Below, in pieces: positions 17,690 through 28,303 of a stretch of DNA of 64,000 nucleotides. Both the position numbers and the translations under genes were made by a program. The stretch covers positions 395,713 through 459,712 of the forward strand of contig NZ_VTEX01000005.1 in NCBI RefSeq assembly GCF_008180865.1, written 5' to 3'. The notes beneath the pieces were generated by a model. It had not been told where the DNA came from. It was given only the letters and a program-made list of their open reading frames with translations, and searched no databases. The stretch's first letter is position 1. The number at the start of each line of letters is the position of its first letter. This DNA comes from Rossellomorea aquimaris (GTDB taxonomy: Bacteria > Bacillota > Bacilli > Bacillales > Bacillaceae_B).

Positions 17690-17839
17690 TTATAATCCTT
17701 TTTTCCGCCCGGTGATTCTGTTAAATAAAAAGACAACAATGGCAATAACAAGTAAAACATGGATGATGGCTCCTCCGATTTTAAAAATCAATCCGAGTAA
17801 CCAAAGGACTAAAAGAATTCCAATAATGGTCCAAAGCAT
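17690..17839 (-). CDS. Small membrane protein, lmo0937 family
   Basis: 49 residues with GGAGGGAAACTC before the ATG at 17839. The sequence is almost entirely hydrophobic: MLWTIIGILLVLWLLG, then a short IFKIGG turn, then a second helix ending in NRITGRKKGL. This two-helix hairpin with a basic tail matches the small lmo0937-type family found through Firmicutes. Function unknown; such proteins are often stress or envelope related. Confidence 0.82.
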   Translation of the reverse strand: MLWTIIGILLVLWLLGLIFKIGGAIIHVLLVIAIVVFLFNRITGRKKGL

Positions 17840-18044
17840 GAGTTTCCCTCCTAGTAACTGTGATTGATGCTAAGATTCCCTATTTTAATGAATTTAAAAC
17901 CACGCATGGTATTTCATAAGAAAAGTGTAGCTATTCATAACTTTTCTTAGTCCAACTGAATTTATTCAATTTACATCATTTGTATCGTCTATTAATCAAA
18001 TTCCCCTAAAAATAACTCTTTACTAAATATTTCTAATTTTGGTA

Positions 18045-18059
18045 TGATAATGATTATTT
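18045..18059. promoter_or_regulatory. Candidate Fur box
   Basis: TGATAAT-G-ATTATTT matches the 7-1-7 Fur consensus at 13 of 15 positions and lies 16 bases before the GNAT start, overlapping the likely -10 region TATGAT. The sequence match is clear; regulation is inferred. Confidence 0.5.
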
Positions 18060-18075
18060 ACAGGGGGGAACCAAG

Positions 18076-18864
18076 ATGATCAGACAGCTTACAGAACAGG
18101 ATCATGATATTTGCCAGCAACTCATTCATAAGCAGCCGGCTGAGAATTTGTTTATTATCGGGGACATCGAAGCCTTCGGATATGAACAGGAATTCCAGAA
18201 AATCTGGGGCGACTTTGACGCGGAAGGGAATTTGAGGGGAATCCTCCTTAAGTACAGAGAAAACTTCATCCCTTTTTCCATGGGGGAATTTGATGCGGAA
18301 GGGTTTGCCGCAATCATTAATAAGACTGAAGACTACAGTATCGTTTCTGGATTAAAAAGGATCGTGACGCAGGTTGAACCCTTTTTATCCAGAGAAATTA
18401 AATCAATAAGACATATGCACTATGCGAAATGTGACAACACGGAATCAATGGATCGACAAGACCTGCCTCATGTACAACAGGCTACCCTCACTGATCTACC
18501 TAAACTTGTGGACCTATTGAACAGCATCCCTGAATTTAGTGGTGGCGATTTTTCTGTAGAAGAAAGAAAACATAGCATGGAGGCCGGTGTTTCGAGAAGC
18601 TATTATGTAGAAGAAGACGGTAAATTTGTTTCTTCTGCTTCCACAACCGCCGAAAACAGTATGTCTGCGATGATTGTCGCTGTCTGCACACATCCTGAGT
18701 ATAAGAAAAACGGGTATGCGACCGAATGCATGACGAAGCTATGTCGTGACGTACTGGAAGAAGGGAAAGAGTTATGCCTATTCTATGATAATCCTGAAGC
18801 AGGAAAAATTTATAAGCGAATCGGATTCAAGGATATTGGGTATTGGTCTTTGTATAAATTTTAG
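18076..18864 (+). CDS. GNAT-family N-acetyltransferase
   Basis: 262 residues, ATG at 18076 with AGGGGGG upstream. The N-terminal half is a degenerate acetyltransferase-like domain (residues 1-110). The C-terminal half has the acetyl-CoA signature around VAVCTHPEYKKNGYATECMTKL (V-x-T-x-P-x-x-R/K-x-x-G-Y/H-A) and the closing LFYDNPEAGKIYKRIGF typical of GNAT beta-6/beta-7. The substrate is unknown. Single gene with a shared terminator. A Fur-like site overlaps the promoter, so iron-responsive expression is possible. Confidence 0.87.
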   Translation: MIRQLTEQDHDICQQLIHKQPAENLFIIGDIEAFGYEQEFQKIWGDFDAEGNLRGILLKYRENFIPFSMGEFDAEGFAAIINKTEDYSIVSGLKRIVTQVEPFLSREIKSIRHMHYAKCDNTESMDRQDLPHVQQATLTDLPKLVDLLNSIPEFSGGDFSVEERKHSMEAGVSRSYYVEEDGKFVSSASTTAENSMSAMIVAVCTHPEYKKNGYATECMTKLCRDVLEEGKELCLFYDNPEAGKIYKRIGFKDIGYWSLYKF

Positions 18865-18868
18865 TCAT

Positions 18869-18903
18869 AAAAAAGTTGACTCCAACAAGGAGTCAACTTT
18901 TTT
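18869..18903. terminator. Bidirectional terminator between GNAT gene and bioY
   Basis: AAAAAAGTTGACTCC pairs perfectly with GGAGTCAACTTTTTT, with T runs in both directions. Confidence 0.88.
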
Positions 18904-18906
18904 TCA

Positions 18907-19467
18907 TTATGCTGCTGCTTTCCGATTCCCGATCAACCTCGCCTGAACCAGTCGTTGTCTTACAGTGATTCCAATCCAGCTGGCCAGGAATGCTTTGATA
19001 AGTCCAACAACGATAAATGGATATACTCCAGCTGCCATTGCCTGATTCCAGCTAAGGTCGGCTACGAATTTCAGTTGAATGGTACCCAGGATCAACGTAA
19101 TAATCATTCCTACTGTATTGGCAATCATCGCCATCGGTATGGTGAATTTTGTTTTTTCAAGAATGAATCCAGTAAAGAAAGCCGCTACGATAAAGCCGAA
19201 AATATAGCCTCCCGTAGGACCGACCAGTACCTGTGCCCCTCCACTGAAGCCTGCAAATACAGGAACACCGACTGCTCCCAGGGCTGCATAGCATACCATG
19301 GCAAACGCACCATATCGGCTTCCAAGAATCGTCGCTGTAATTCCTACTGCTAATGTTTGCCCGCTGATTGGAACGAGTGGCAGTGGAATCTCGATTTGAG
19401 CGAAAATCCCCGTAATCGCAGCAAAGATGGCACAGTGAATGATCACCCTTAGTTTTTCTCCGTTCAC
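18907..19467 (-). CDS. bioY: Biotin transporter BioY (ECF S component)
   Basis: 186 residues. GTG at 19467, eight bases after AAGGGGG, is the preferred start; the upstream leader is AT-rich and covers the operator. Six hydrophobic segments and the conserved PLVPISGQTLAV, ALGAVGVPVFAG and GGAQVLVGPTGGYIFGF motifs identify the BioY substrate-binding S component. It works alone at low efficiency or with the shared ECF energising module (EcfA/EcfT). Expression should be repressed by biotinyl-AMP-loaded BirA through the operator at 19488-19516. Confidence 0.94.
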   Translation of the reverse strand: MNGEKLRVIIHCAIFAAITGIFAQIEIPLPLVPISGQTLAVGITATILGSRYGAFAMVCYAALGAVGVPVFAGFSGGAQVLVGPTGGYIFGFIVAAFFTGFILEKTKFTIPMAMIANTVGMIITLILGTIQLKFVADLSWNQAMAAGVYPFIVVGLIKAFLASWIGITVRQRLVQARLIGNRKAAA

Positions 19468-19487
19468 TTTCAAATCCCCCTTGTGTA

Positions 19488-19516
19488 TGTAAACTATGTA
19501 TAACATTAAGTTAACA
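19488..19516. promoter_or_regulatory. BirA operator in the bioY promoter
   Basis: TGTAAAC, 15 bases, GTTAACA is a close match to the Firmicute biotin operator (TGTTAAC-N15-GTTAACA type). It overlaps the predicted bioY -10 region (TATACA on the minus strand). Confidence 0.82.
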
Positions 19517-19561
19517 CAATTCAAAGGATTTTGGGAAGCTTATTTTTTCTCCCTCTAAATT

Positions 19562-19744
19562 TTAACTTGGAGCATAGACATTGCATATCTTTTCTTCCGC
19601 CTGCCATGCTAAAGCGGTTTTTAATGAAATCCTCCCTTGTGGGAACTCATCGATCCCCTTATCACTCACCAAATACAGGATAGTGCGATTTGGCTGATGT
19701 TCATTAAATACTTGAATGATTCTTCCTATGGCTATGTATGGCAT
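19562..19744 (-). CDS. Small hypothetical protein downstream of metE
   Basis: 60 residues with AAGGAG 11 bases before the ATG. It has a plausible protein-like composition (MPYIAIGRIIQVFNEHQPNR...), no membrane span and no domain I recognise. The hairpin 19770-19802 lies between metE and this gene without a T run on this strand, so read-through from metE is possible. Could be a spurious frame. Confidence 0.45.
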   Translation of the reverse strand: MPYIAIGRIIQVFNEHQPNRTILYLVSDKGIDEFPQGRISLKTALAWQAEEKICNVYAPS

Positions 19745-19853
19745 TTTCTTTTTATCTCCTTATGGGCAGGACGCAACTCTTTTCAACTGCGCCCTGCGTT
19801 TTGAAAAGGTGGATCAAAGGAGCGTTATCATCGGCACTCGATCATATTGTCAA

Positions 19854-22154
19854 TTATCCTTCCTTTTTCATGAGCATCTCTTCACGCACTTGTTCCGCCG
19901 CTTCCACCATGGTTTTAAGAGCTGATACCGTCTCATCGATCCCACGTGTTTTCAAACCACAATCCGGGTTGACCCAGAATAAATCGGGATCCAGCACTTC
20001 AATGGCCCGGTGTATATTACGGATTAATTCTTCACGCTTCGGCACCCGGGGACTGTGAATGTCATATACCCCCAGACCAATCCCTTTGTCATACGTATTG
20101 TCTTCAAAAACATGGATTAATTCCCCATGACTTCTTGAGGTTTCAATCGAGATGACATCAGCATCCAGATCATTGATGGCATCTATAATATCTTCAAAAT
20201 CCGAATAGCACATATGTGTATGGACCTGGGTCTGGTTCTGTACTGATGAAGTGGCCAATTTGAAAGCGTAAACGGCAGCGTTGAGATATTCCTCCCAATT
20301 TTCACTCTTTAAAGGCAGTCCTTCCCTAAGTGCCGGCTCGTCAACTTGTATCATGCGAATCCCATTGGCTTCTAATTCCTCTATCTCTTTTTGAAGAGAC
20401 AGCGCGATTTGATTAGCTACTTCATAACGTGATACATCATTCCGAACAAATGACCAGTTTAGAATCGTGATCGGGCCCGTTAACATCCCCTTAACCGGTT
20501 TATCCGTTAAGGATTGAGCGTATACGGTTTCTCTAACGGTCATGGGTTCTTTAAATTTCACATCCCCATATATGAGTGGTGGCTTCACACATCTGGAACC
20601 GTATGATTGTACCCAGCCATACTTCGTAAATTGAAAACCTTCTAATTTTTCACCAAAGAATTCAACCATATCCGTCCGCTCGAATTCACCATGTACAAAC
20701 ACATCAAGGCCGATTTGTTCCTGAATTTCAATCCAACGTCTGATTTCTGCCTGAATATATTGCTGATACTCCCCATCAGAAAGATCTCCCTTCCTCCATT
20801 TCAGCCTTTGCCTTCTCACTTCCTGGGTTTGAGGAAAACTGCCGATTGTAGTGGTAGGTAGAAAAGGTAATGAAAAGTACTTGGCCTGTTCCTGTTTACG
20901 AATATGGAAAGGATCTTTTCTCCCGACATTGTTGGGATGCAATTCTTCAACCTCTTCCTGCACCTTCCTATTATTACGCAGCGTTGATTCGTTTAAATTC
21001 CTTATCGCCGTTTCACTTTCAGAGATATCATCTTCTATTGTCTCGGCTCCCTCACGAATCCCCTTTGTTAAAATAGTGATTTCATGTAATTTCTCATCAG
21101 CAAATGATAGAGCGTCAATGAGAGGTGTATTAATTGTTTCTTCATTCTGCACGGTTACAGGTACATGTAGTAAACTGCATGATGGTTGTATGATCAAGCG
21201 ATCACCCGGAACATCCCCTGCAATGGACGATAGAAGCGATTGGGTATCAGCAAGATTACTTCTCCAAATATTCCTCCCATCAAGAATGCCGGCAGCCAGG
21301 AATTTATCCTTAGGAAAACCAAATTTTTTCAGCGCCGCCAAATTCTCACCACGATCATGCACAAAATCTATCCCTATGCCGTCTACCGGGAGTGCTAACA
21401 CCCGCTGGTACCTTTCCAAACTATCATAATAGGTTTGAAGAATGATCTTTAGCCCGGGGCAGGATTCTTTAAGCGTTTGATAGACTTCTTTGAATTGATC
21501 CATCTCTTCATCCCCGATGGATGTGCATAAGATCGGTTCATCCATTTGTACCCACTCTACCCCCTCTTCCTCTAATTCACGCAGTACTTCAGCATAAAGA
21601 GGTACAAATTGAGCAACAAGAGTTTTATAATCACCGGTTTCATACCCTTTAGACAATTTCACAAAAGTGAAAGGACCTAAGATAACCGGTTTCCCTTCTA
21701 TACCCAGTTTTTCTTTTGCCTCTCTAAAAAAATGCAGGGGACGATTTTCCACTAACTGAGGTATGTTCCCATCAAGTTCAGGCACGAGATAGTGATAGTT
21801 GGTGTTAAACCATTTTGTCATTTCTAATGCCACCGCGTCCTTCGATCCTCTGGCCATTTCAAAATACGTTTCAAGAGAGACCTTACCCCCACGATAATGA
21901 AACCTCTCGGGAACCAAGCCGAACATGACGGCTGTATCAAGCACATGATCATATAAGCTGAAATCTCCAACCGGAACTAAATCAATCCCTTGATCTAATT
22001 GCTTCTTCAAATGGTTGACTCGTATTTCTTCCATTTGCTCTAAGAAGGAATCCTTTTCAATCTTCCCTGCCCAAAACTGTTCCAGCGTCTTTTTCCATTC
22101 ACGCTTTTCACCGATCCTTGGATAACCTAAATTGGAACTGATCACCTTACTCAT
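19854..22154 (-). CDS. metE: Cobalamin-independent methionine synthase
   Basis: 766 residues, normal for MetE. AGGAGTGAGGA precedes the ATG. It transfers methyl from 5-methyltetrahydropteroyltriglutamate to homocysteine. The C-terminal catalytic barrel has the zinc ligands in HTHMCYSDF (His and Cys), the Glu of SIETSRSHGE and Cys of WVNPDCGLKTRG. The N-terminal domain starts SNLGYPRIGEKREWKK. The leader contains a SAM riboswitch followed by a cobalamin riboswitch, each with a terminator, so transcription needs both metabolites to be low. Confidence 0.97.
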   Translation of the reverse strand: MSKVISSNLGYPRIGEKREWKKTLEQFWAGKIEKDSFLEQMEEIRVNHLKKQLDQGIDLVPVGDFSLYDHVLDTAVMFGLVPERFHYRGGKVSLETYFEMARGSKDAVALEMTKWFNTNYHYLVPELDGNIPQLVENRPLHFFREAKEKLGIEGKPVILGPFTFVKLSKGYETGDYKTLVAQFVPLYAEVLRELEEEGVEWVQMDEPILCTSIGDEEMDQFKEVYQTLKESCPGLKIILQTYYDSLERYQRVLALPVDGIGIDFVHDRGENLAALKKFGFPKDKFLAAGILDGRNIWRSNLADTQSLLSSIAGDVPGDRLIIQPSCSLLHVPVTVQNEETINTPLIDALSFADEKLHEITILTKGIREGAETIEDDISESETAIRNLNESTLRNNRKVQEEVEELHPNNVGRKDPFHIRKQEQAKYFSLPFLPTTTIGSFPQTQEVRRQRLKWRKGDLSDGEYQQYIQAEIRRWIEIQEQIGLDVFVHGEFERTDMVEFFGEKLEGFQFTKYGWVQSYGSRCVKPPLIYGDVKFKEPMTVRETVYAQSLTDKPVKGMLTGPITILNWSFVRNDVSRYEVANQIALSLQKEIEELEANGIRMIQVDEPALREGLPLKSENWEEYLNAAVYAFKLATSSVQNQTQVHTHMCYSDFEDIIDAINDLDADVISIETSRSHGELIHVFEDNTYDKGIGLGVYDIHSPRVPKREELIRNIHRAIEVLDPDLFWVNPDCGLKTRGIDETVSALKTMVEAAEQVREEMLMKKEG

Positions 22155-22195
22155 TCATTCCTCACTCCTTATACTTGATATGATTGTCATCAACA

Positions 22196-22480
22196 AAAAA
22201 ATCTCTCTTTCAAATGAAAGAGAGATTCATACGTATCACTAACTAGAGTTGAGACCAATTTGTATTCTCAACACGTATTCCTCACCCCTCTCTATATCCA
22301 CGTAGAGCATAAGCGCATACAACAGGCAGGTCTCCTGACTTAGGTTCACAGCTCCTTATCCCTTCCCATTTCAACAGAAATAGTGGTTGAATGATAAGTC
22401 GCTCCCCATCACAGTGGCGGGACCGTGCCGGATTTTCACCGGTCTTCCCTTTTAGCTGAGCATGACTCAGCACCTATTGC
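22196..22480 (-). promoter_or_regulatory. Cobalamin riboswitch of metE
   Basis: On the minus strand the aptamer (22322-22480) contains GGTGAAAATCCGGCACGG, CCCGCCACTGTGA and the B12 box AGTCAGGAGACCTGCCT. A terminator follows at 22196-22227 (AATCTCTCTTTC / GAAAGAGAGATT then T7). Coenzyme B12 binding should stop transcription into metE. Confidence 0.95.
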
Positions 22481-22511
22481 ATTTGTTTATTTAATTTTTC
22501 TTTCATAAAAA

Positions 22512-22676
22512 CGAAAAGCCCTCTCTTGCGATAGAGAGGGCTTCATGTTTATTAGAATCCTCTCTTATTTTCCAAAGCCATTTGCTTTGCAGGAATTAGC
22601 ACCTATTCAACACATCGGTTGAATGGTTGCCGGGTTTCACAGGGCCAGTCCCTCCACCTCTCTCAATAAGAGTCAC
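22512..22676 (-). promoter_or_regulatory. SAM-I riboswitch of metE, upstream of the cobalamin riboswitch
   Basis: P1 CTCTTATT (22665-22672) pairs with AATAAGAG (22562-22569). In between are GGTGGAGGGACTGGCCC, GTGAAACCCGGCAACC and AGGTGCTAATTCC. A terminator AAGCCCTCTC / GAGAGGGCTT follows at 22514-22543, 32 bases before the cobalamin aptamer. Confidence 0.96.
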
Positions 22677-22713
22677 ACATATATATTCATTTACTATTCC
22701 GAAATTTGTAATA

Positions 22714-22742
22714 ATCGTAGCACGGTCCATACAAGCTGTCAA
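22714..22742 (-). promoter_or_regulatory. metE sigma-A promoter
   Basis: TTGACA, 17 bases, TACGAT on the minus strand, just upstream of the SAM aptamer. Confidence 0.8.
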
Positions 22743-22771
22743 AAGAAATTTAATCTATAACTTACACGTTT

Positions 22772-24731
<1,960 letters not shown>

Positions 24732-24785
24732 TTAGAAGTTACTGCGTCAGGCTTCCCATTGTTCTACAAAAGGACATGAAGACAC

Positions 24786-24966
24786 AAAAAAGGGTCCTGA
24801 ATAATCAGAACCCGAAATGTCAAAAAGTAGTAAGCGCCTTAAAACACAAATAAACGCTTCCGTACTACTTCCCTACGCTGGTATCATCCAGATCAGGTTC
24901 AAAGGGTCAAAGAACTTATGCGTTCTCCTCTCAGTCCAAGCAATGTATCGGACTCCCCTAGTAGAA
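24786..24966 (-). promoter_or_regulatory. TPP riboswitch (THI box) of thiC
   Basis: Minus-strand aptamer at about 24864-24964 with AGGGGAGTCC, GGACTGAGAGGAGAAC, GACCCTTTGAACCTGATCTG and ATACCAGCGTAGGGA. A terminator with arms GGGTTCTGA / TCAGGACCC and T6 lies at 24786-24813. TPP should switch thiC off. Confidence 0.95.
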
Positions 24967-25050
24967 ATATTGATAGTATTCTATTGTATTACATACTATT
25001 TTTACCATGATTCATTCTTTTTTCCAATAGTAGTATAGTAACAAATCAAA

Positions 25051-25743
25051 TTAGGACATAATCACACGTTTGATTTCCATTACCTTTTCAGAGTCTATCC
25101 CTAAGTCATAGCACCCATTATGTCGGACACCTGATCCTACATGATATTCTCTTGCTTTTAGCTTGCTGTGTATTTCGCCTATATTTTCCACAGTTAAACC
25201 CGAACCCGGCATGATAATGGGACCTCCCATTTGCTCTATTTCCCTCATTTCACCAATCGTATCCAGTCCCTTACTCACTTCAGATTTTCCTCCTGATGTG
25301 AGAATTCGATCAACGTTTAAGCCTGAATGGAATATTCCTTTACATAAGGCTACTGGATCATGAGACAGGTCGATAGCGCGGTGAAAAGTAATCGATTGAC
25401 CCTTCGCATTTTGTACGATCTCCTTTAAAGCGTGGGAATCAAGCTTACCTTCATGTGATAATGCGCCAAAAACGATACCCTGGCCTCCCATTTCAACTAT
25501 AGTTCTAATTTGTTCGGCCATGGTTTGCAATTCATCAGACTGATACGAGAAAGATTTACTATGTAAACGGATCATAATCTGAACAGGAATCGACACAGTC
25601 CTTAATACTTTTTCTATCACATGTAAATCAGGAGTTAATCCTCCCTCATGTATGGCAGACACCAATTCAAGACGATCTGCTCCGGATGCTTCTGCAACTT
25701 TGGCATCCTCCTCATTCAAGACTATGACTTCCAGTTTGCTCAT
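25051..25743 (-). CDS. cutC: CutC family protein
   Basis: 230 residues forming a TIM-barrel protein of the CutC family: LEVIVLNEEDAKVAEASGADRLELVS at the start, IMIRLHSKSFSYQ, GIVFGAL, TFHRAIDL and ILTSGGKSEV. The name refers to copper homeostasis in E. coli, but the biochemical role is still unclear. Single gene between the thiC riboswitch and the btuF operon; no copper-related operator was recognised. Confidence 0.92.
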   Translation of the reverse strand: MSKLEVIVLNEEDAKVAEASGADRLELVSAIHEGGLTPDLHVIEKVLRTVSIPVQIMIRLHSKSFSYQSDELQTMAEQIRTIVEMGGQGIVFGALSHEGKLDSHALKEIVQNAKGQSITFHRAIDLSHDPVALCKGIFHSGLNVDRILTSGGKSEVSKGLDTIGEMREIEQMGGPIIMPGSGLTVENIGEIHSKLKAREYHVGSGVRHNGCYDLGIDSEKVMEIKRVIMS

Positions 25744-25913
25744 GTTGAATTCTCCTAACGTGATTATGTTAGGTTAACTTTAACACAATGTTGAAGATTG
25801 TTGAACTTGTGATGATAAGGATTTCCCCGCAAAAATATGTTGCTATTTAGAAAGAAGACAGTACTAATATGTTTGCTTTACAAAACCTACAAAAAGTAAC
25901 AATCTATCAGAAA

Positions 25914-25946
25914 AAGACAATGATTCCTCTTGCAAATCATTGTCTT
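25914..25946 (-). terminator. btuF operon terminator
   Basis: AAGACAATGA and TCATTGTCTT arms; T5 follows on the minus strand. Confidence 0.8.
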
Positions 25947-25965
25947 CCCCATCTCACATTCAATC

Positions 25966-26904
25966 TTATTCAGAAAACAATTCCGGATACACCGTTTTGG
26001 CTGTAAGCTCAACGGCTTCTCCAATACGTGGGCCCGGTCTTGACATAATGTCTGAATCCAAGAAATAGACCTGGCCATTTTTCACTGCTTTTACATCTTT
26101 CCAGCTTTCCCGTGACTTGATTTCAGCTGTCGGCTCGTCGACATACCCCACTGTCGTCAAAATCATATTAGGATTACGTTTAATGATTTCTTCTTCTCCT
26201 ACTTTCACCCAGCCTTTTTGATCTACAAAGATATTCTCGACCCCGGCCGTTTCCAGTATTTCCTGCTGAAATGTTTCTGCTCCAGCTGTATAGATATCAG
26301 GAGATGGACTGATTTCAAAATATACTTGTTCTTTTTCCTTTAGCGTGCTTACTTTATCTTTCACATCCGAAATCTGTTGCTTGATGCCGTCTACCAATTC
26401 GTTCCCCTTCTTCTCTACTCCCATTACCGTTGCAATTTGTTCAATATCCCCATAAACATCTTCAAAGGTTTGGGCAGATTGAATGACGAATACGTTTAAT
26501 CCCGCCTCTTCAAGCTGCTTCACTCCGGCATCGTCTCCAGTGGTATAAGCAATGACAACTTCCGGCTTTAGTGCAATGACCTCTTCAGCATTGACCGTCA
26601 TGGAATCCGACACTCTTTTAATCTCCTTCGCTTCTTCAGGATAGTTGTCGTATTCAGTTGCCCCGATTACCTTATCTCCGGCTCCTATGGCAAAGAGAAT
26701 CTCTGTGTTACTCGGCTGTAAGGAAATAACGGTTTCCGGCACTTTCTCAAAGCTAATTTCTTCTCCCCTGTCATCGGTCACAGAATAAGACTCCTTTTCA
26801 GGCTTGACTTCCTTTGTGGATGTTACTTCTTCCCCATTGCTGCACCCTGCGAAAACAACCAGGATGATTGATAATAGTAAACTATTTAACCATGATTTTT
26901 TCAT
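25966..26904 (-). CDS. btuF: Cobalamin ABC transporter binding lipoprotein, BtuF-like
   Basis: 312 residues. The signal peptide ends in the lipobox VFAGC. The mature part is a PF01497 periplasmic-binding-protein fold: DDRGEEISFEKVPETVISLQPSNTEILFAIGAGDKVIGATEYDNYP is typical for B12 and siderophore binders. The choice of B12 rests on the cobalamin riboswitch upstream and the adenosyltransferase gene 20 bases in front. No permease or ATPase genes are adjacent, so BtuC/BtuD must be encoded elsewhere. Confidence 0.88.
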   Translation of the reverse strand: MKKSWLNSLLLSIILVVFAGCSNGEEVTSTKEVKPEKESYSVTDDRGEEISFEKVPETVISLQPSNTEILFAIGAGDKVIGATEYDNYPEEAKEIKRVSDSMTVNAEEVIALKPEVVIAYTTGDDAGVKQLEEAGLNVFVIQSAQTFEDVYGDIEQIATVMGVEKKGNELVDGIKQQISDVKDKVSTLKEKEQVYFEISPSPDIYTAGAETFQQEILETAGVENIFVDQKGWVKVGEEEIIKRNPNMILTTVGYVDEPTAEIKSRESWKDVKAVKNGQVYFLDSDIMSRPGPRIGEAVELTAKTVYPELFSE

Positions 26905-26924
26905 ATTTCATCTTCCCCGCTTTT

Positions 26925-27446
26925 CTATATTTTGTCGCTATACGATTTACTCACAAAAGGAATTTCTTCAATCCCTTCACATTTATTCACATACACAGCC
27001 ATCACAAACAGGACATTTGCCAGTAAATGAGCGTATTTAAATAAAATATTTTCCACTTTCATCTCAGTACTGACTTTATGTAAGGCACGGACGGACTTTT
27101 TCGCTTCACTGCGACAGGTATGAAGCGTACATGCGGCTGTACAGCCTTGCGGAAGGACAAAGGTTTGGATACGATCCTCGACTTCCGACACATAACGATC
27201 ATACATTTGGCTCAATTTATTCAAGTCCTCTTCCATGATGGCCGTCATTCCCCTCACCGAGCCATTGAGATGGTACGCCATCTCAGCTAAATATAATAAA
27301 TCGTCGTGCACTTTTGGTAAGTGTTCCGTCATTGATGACGCGAGTCCGATTTTAGTCGACAGTGAATCGGTCCGGATCTCAAAATCTACAGTTGAAACAG
27401 ACTCTCGCATATAGGGATAACATAAGTAGCGGAAATCCTTTGCCAT
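26925..27446 (-). CDS. Divergent PduO-type cob(I)alamin adenosyltransferase
   Basis: 173 residues from the ATG at 27446 with AAAGGAGGAAC upstream. The helical fold and the motif FVLPQGCTAACTLHTCRSEAKKSVR correspond to the PduO signature (F-x-LPGG...A-x-LH-x-AR...RRAER), but the second glycine and several arginines are changed. A cobalamin riboswitch controls it and btuF follows, so a role in converting salvaged corrinoid to coenzyme B12 is likely. Because key positions differ, activity should not be assumed. Confidence 0.75.
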   Translation of the reverse strand: MAKDFRYLCYPYMRESVSTVDFEIRTDSLSTKIGLASSMTEHLPKVHDDLLYLAEMAYHLNGSVRGMTAIMEEDLNKLSQMYDRYVSEVEDRIQTFVLPQGCTAACTLHTCRSEAKKSVRALHKVSTEMKVENILFKYAHLLANVLFVMAVYVNKCEGIEEIPFVSKSYSDKI

Positions 27447-27517
27447 ATGTAAGTTCCTCCTTTCTGAATGATGTTTGTGAAACACCTATCGTATCTTCCG
27501 GGAGGGTACATAAACAC

Positions 27518-27551
27518 AAAAAAACCACCCAAGAATATTGGCCGGCAGTTG
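27518..27551 (-). terminator. Candidate riboswitch terminator before the adenosyltransferase
   Basis: Minus strand: GCC-GG-CCAA / TTGG-GTGG hairpin with internal mismatches followed by T7. It lies between the cobalamin aptamer and the gene and could be the expression platform. Confidence 0.5.
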
Positions 27552-27627
27552 TCATCCATATGAAAATAGAGATGCTAAAAAGCCGCACCATACCCTTAAC
27601 TTCCGAAGAGCATAATACGATGGAAAA

Positions 27628-27800
27628 AAGGCAGGTATCCTGGCTCGTGCGTCAGCCTACTCTAAGAACCTTCCCATCTGAATGATCAAATAGTGGTGTT
27701 CTTCTTATTTCGTCAGCACTTACAGTTGCGGAAACAGCTTCGGATTCACACCGAATTCCCTTTATGCTAAAGATCAGCACCTAATTTCTGCGTGGGTTTA
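27628..27800 (-). promoter_or_regulatory. Cobalamin riboswitch of the adenosyltransferase-btuF operon
   Basis: Minus strand: AGGTGCTG, GGTGTGAATCCGAAGCTG, CCGCAACTGTAAG and the B12 box AGCCAGGATACCTGCC (27630-27645). This is the second cobalamin aptamer in the window. Confidence 0.93.
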
Positions 27801-27931
27801 TTCACTTAAGGAACATTATACCACTATATCCATTTCAAAGTTGATGTAGTTTTGAATAAAAAAAACAAACATGTTGACGTACAAGCTTGAATATCTTTTG
27901 AGTATGTAAAGAAATGATAAGGAGGAAAAAC

Positions 27932-28264
27932 ATGAAGCGATTGGTTGTTTTGATATTATGCGTATTCTTATTAAGTGCATGCGGCGACAAAGAACCTGCA
28001 TCCTATGAATTATGTGGATACGGAGATATGATGGTGGTGAACAAGAAGGAATATGTGAAGGTCTCTGAGGAGAAGAAGCTGGTCCTGGATGAAAAGCTCG
28101 GGGCTATTAAAGAAAAGATTGATAGTGAATATCACCCTGTTAATGACTTCACGGCAAATACACTGAAAAAAGGAACACCCATCTATAGCGTGAAGGATCA
28201 CAGCAACTACCTGATCGCCCAGACAGAGGATAATCGCTATATTTTATATGAGGAAATACAATAG
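27932..28264 (+). CDS. Small lipoprotein of unknown function
   Basis: 110 residues. ATG at 27932 follows AAGGAGGAAAAAC. A short signal peptide (MKRLVVLILCVFLLSAC) ends in a lipobox with the acylated Cys at about residue 17. The mature part is about 90 residues, hydrophilic and charged, with KKGTPIYSVKDHSNYLIAQ near the end. I recognise no family. Monocistronic with a strong terminator; expected on the outer face of the membrane. Confidence 0.85.
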   Translation: MKRLVVLILCVFLLSACGDKEPASYELCGYGDMMVVNKKEYVKVSEEKKLVLDEKLGAIKEKIDSEYHPVNDFTANTLKKGTPIYSVKDHSNYLIAQTEDNRYILYEEIQ

Positions 28265-28265
28265 T

Positions 28266-28300
28266 AGGAGGGCTGTAAGCGAATGTTTACAGCCCTCCTT
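28266..28300. terminator. Bidirectional terminator
   Basis: AGGAGGGCTGTAA pairs with TTACAGCCCTCCT between two convergent genes. Confidence 0.88.
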
Positions 28301-28303
28301 TAT

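Noticed and set aside
20851..21429. 192-codon frame on the plus strand opposite metE
   Set aside because: Lies fully within metE in antisense, has no ribosome binding site and no recognisable motif; a shadow frame.
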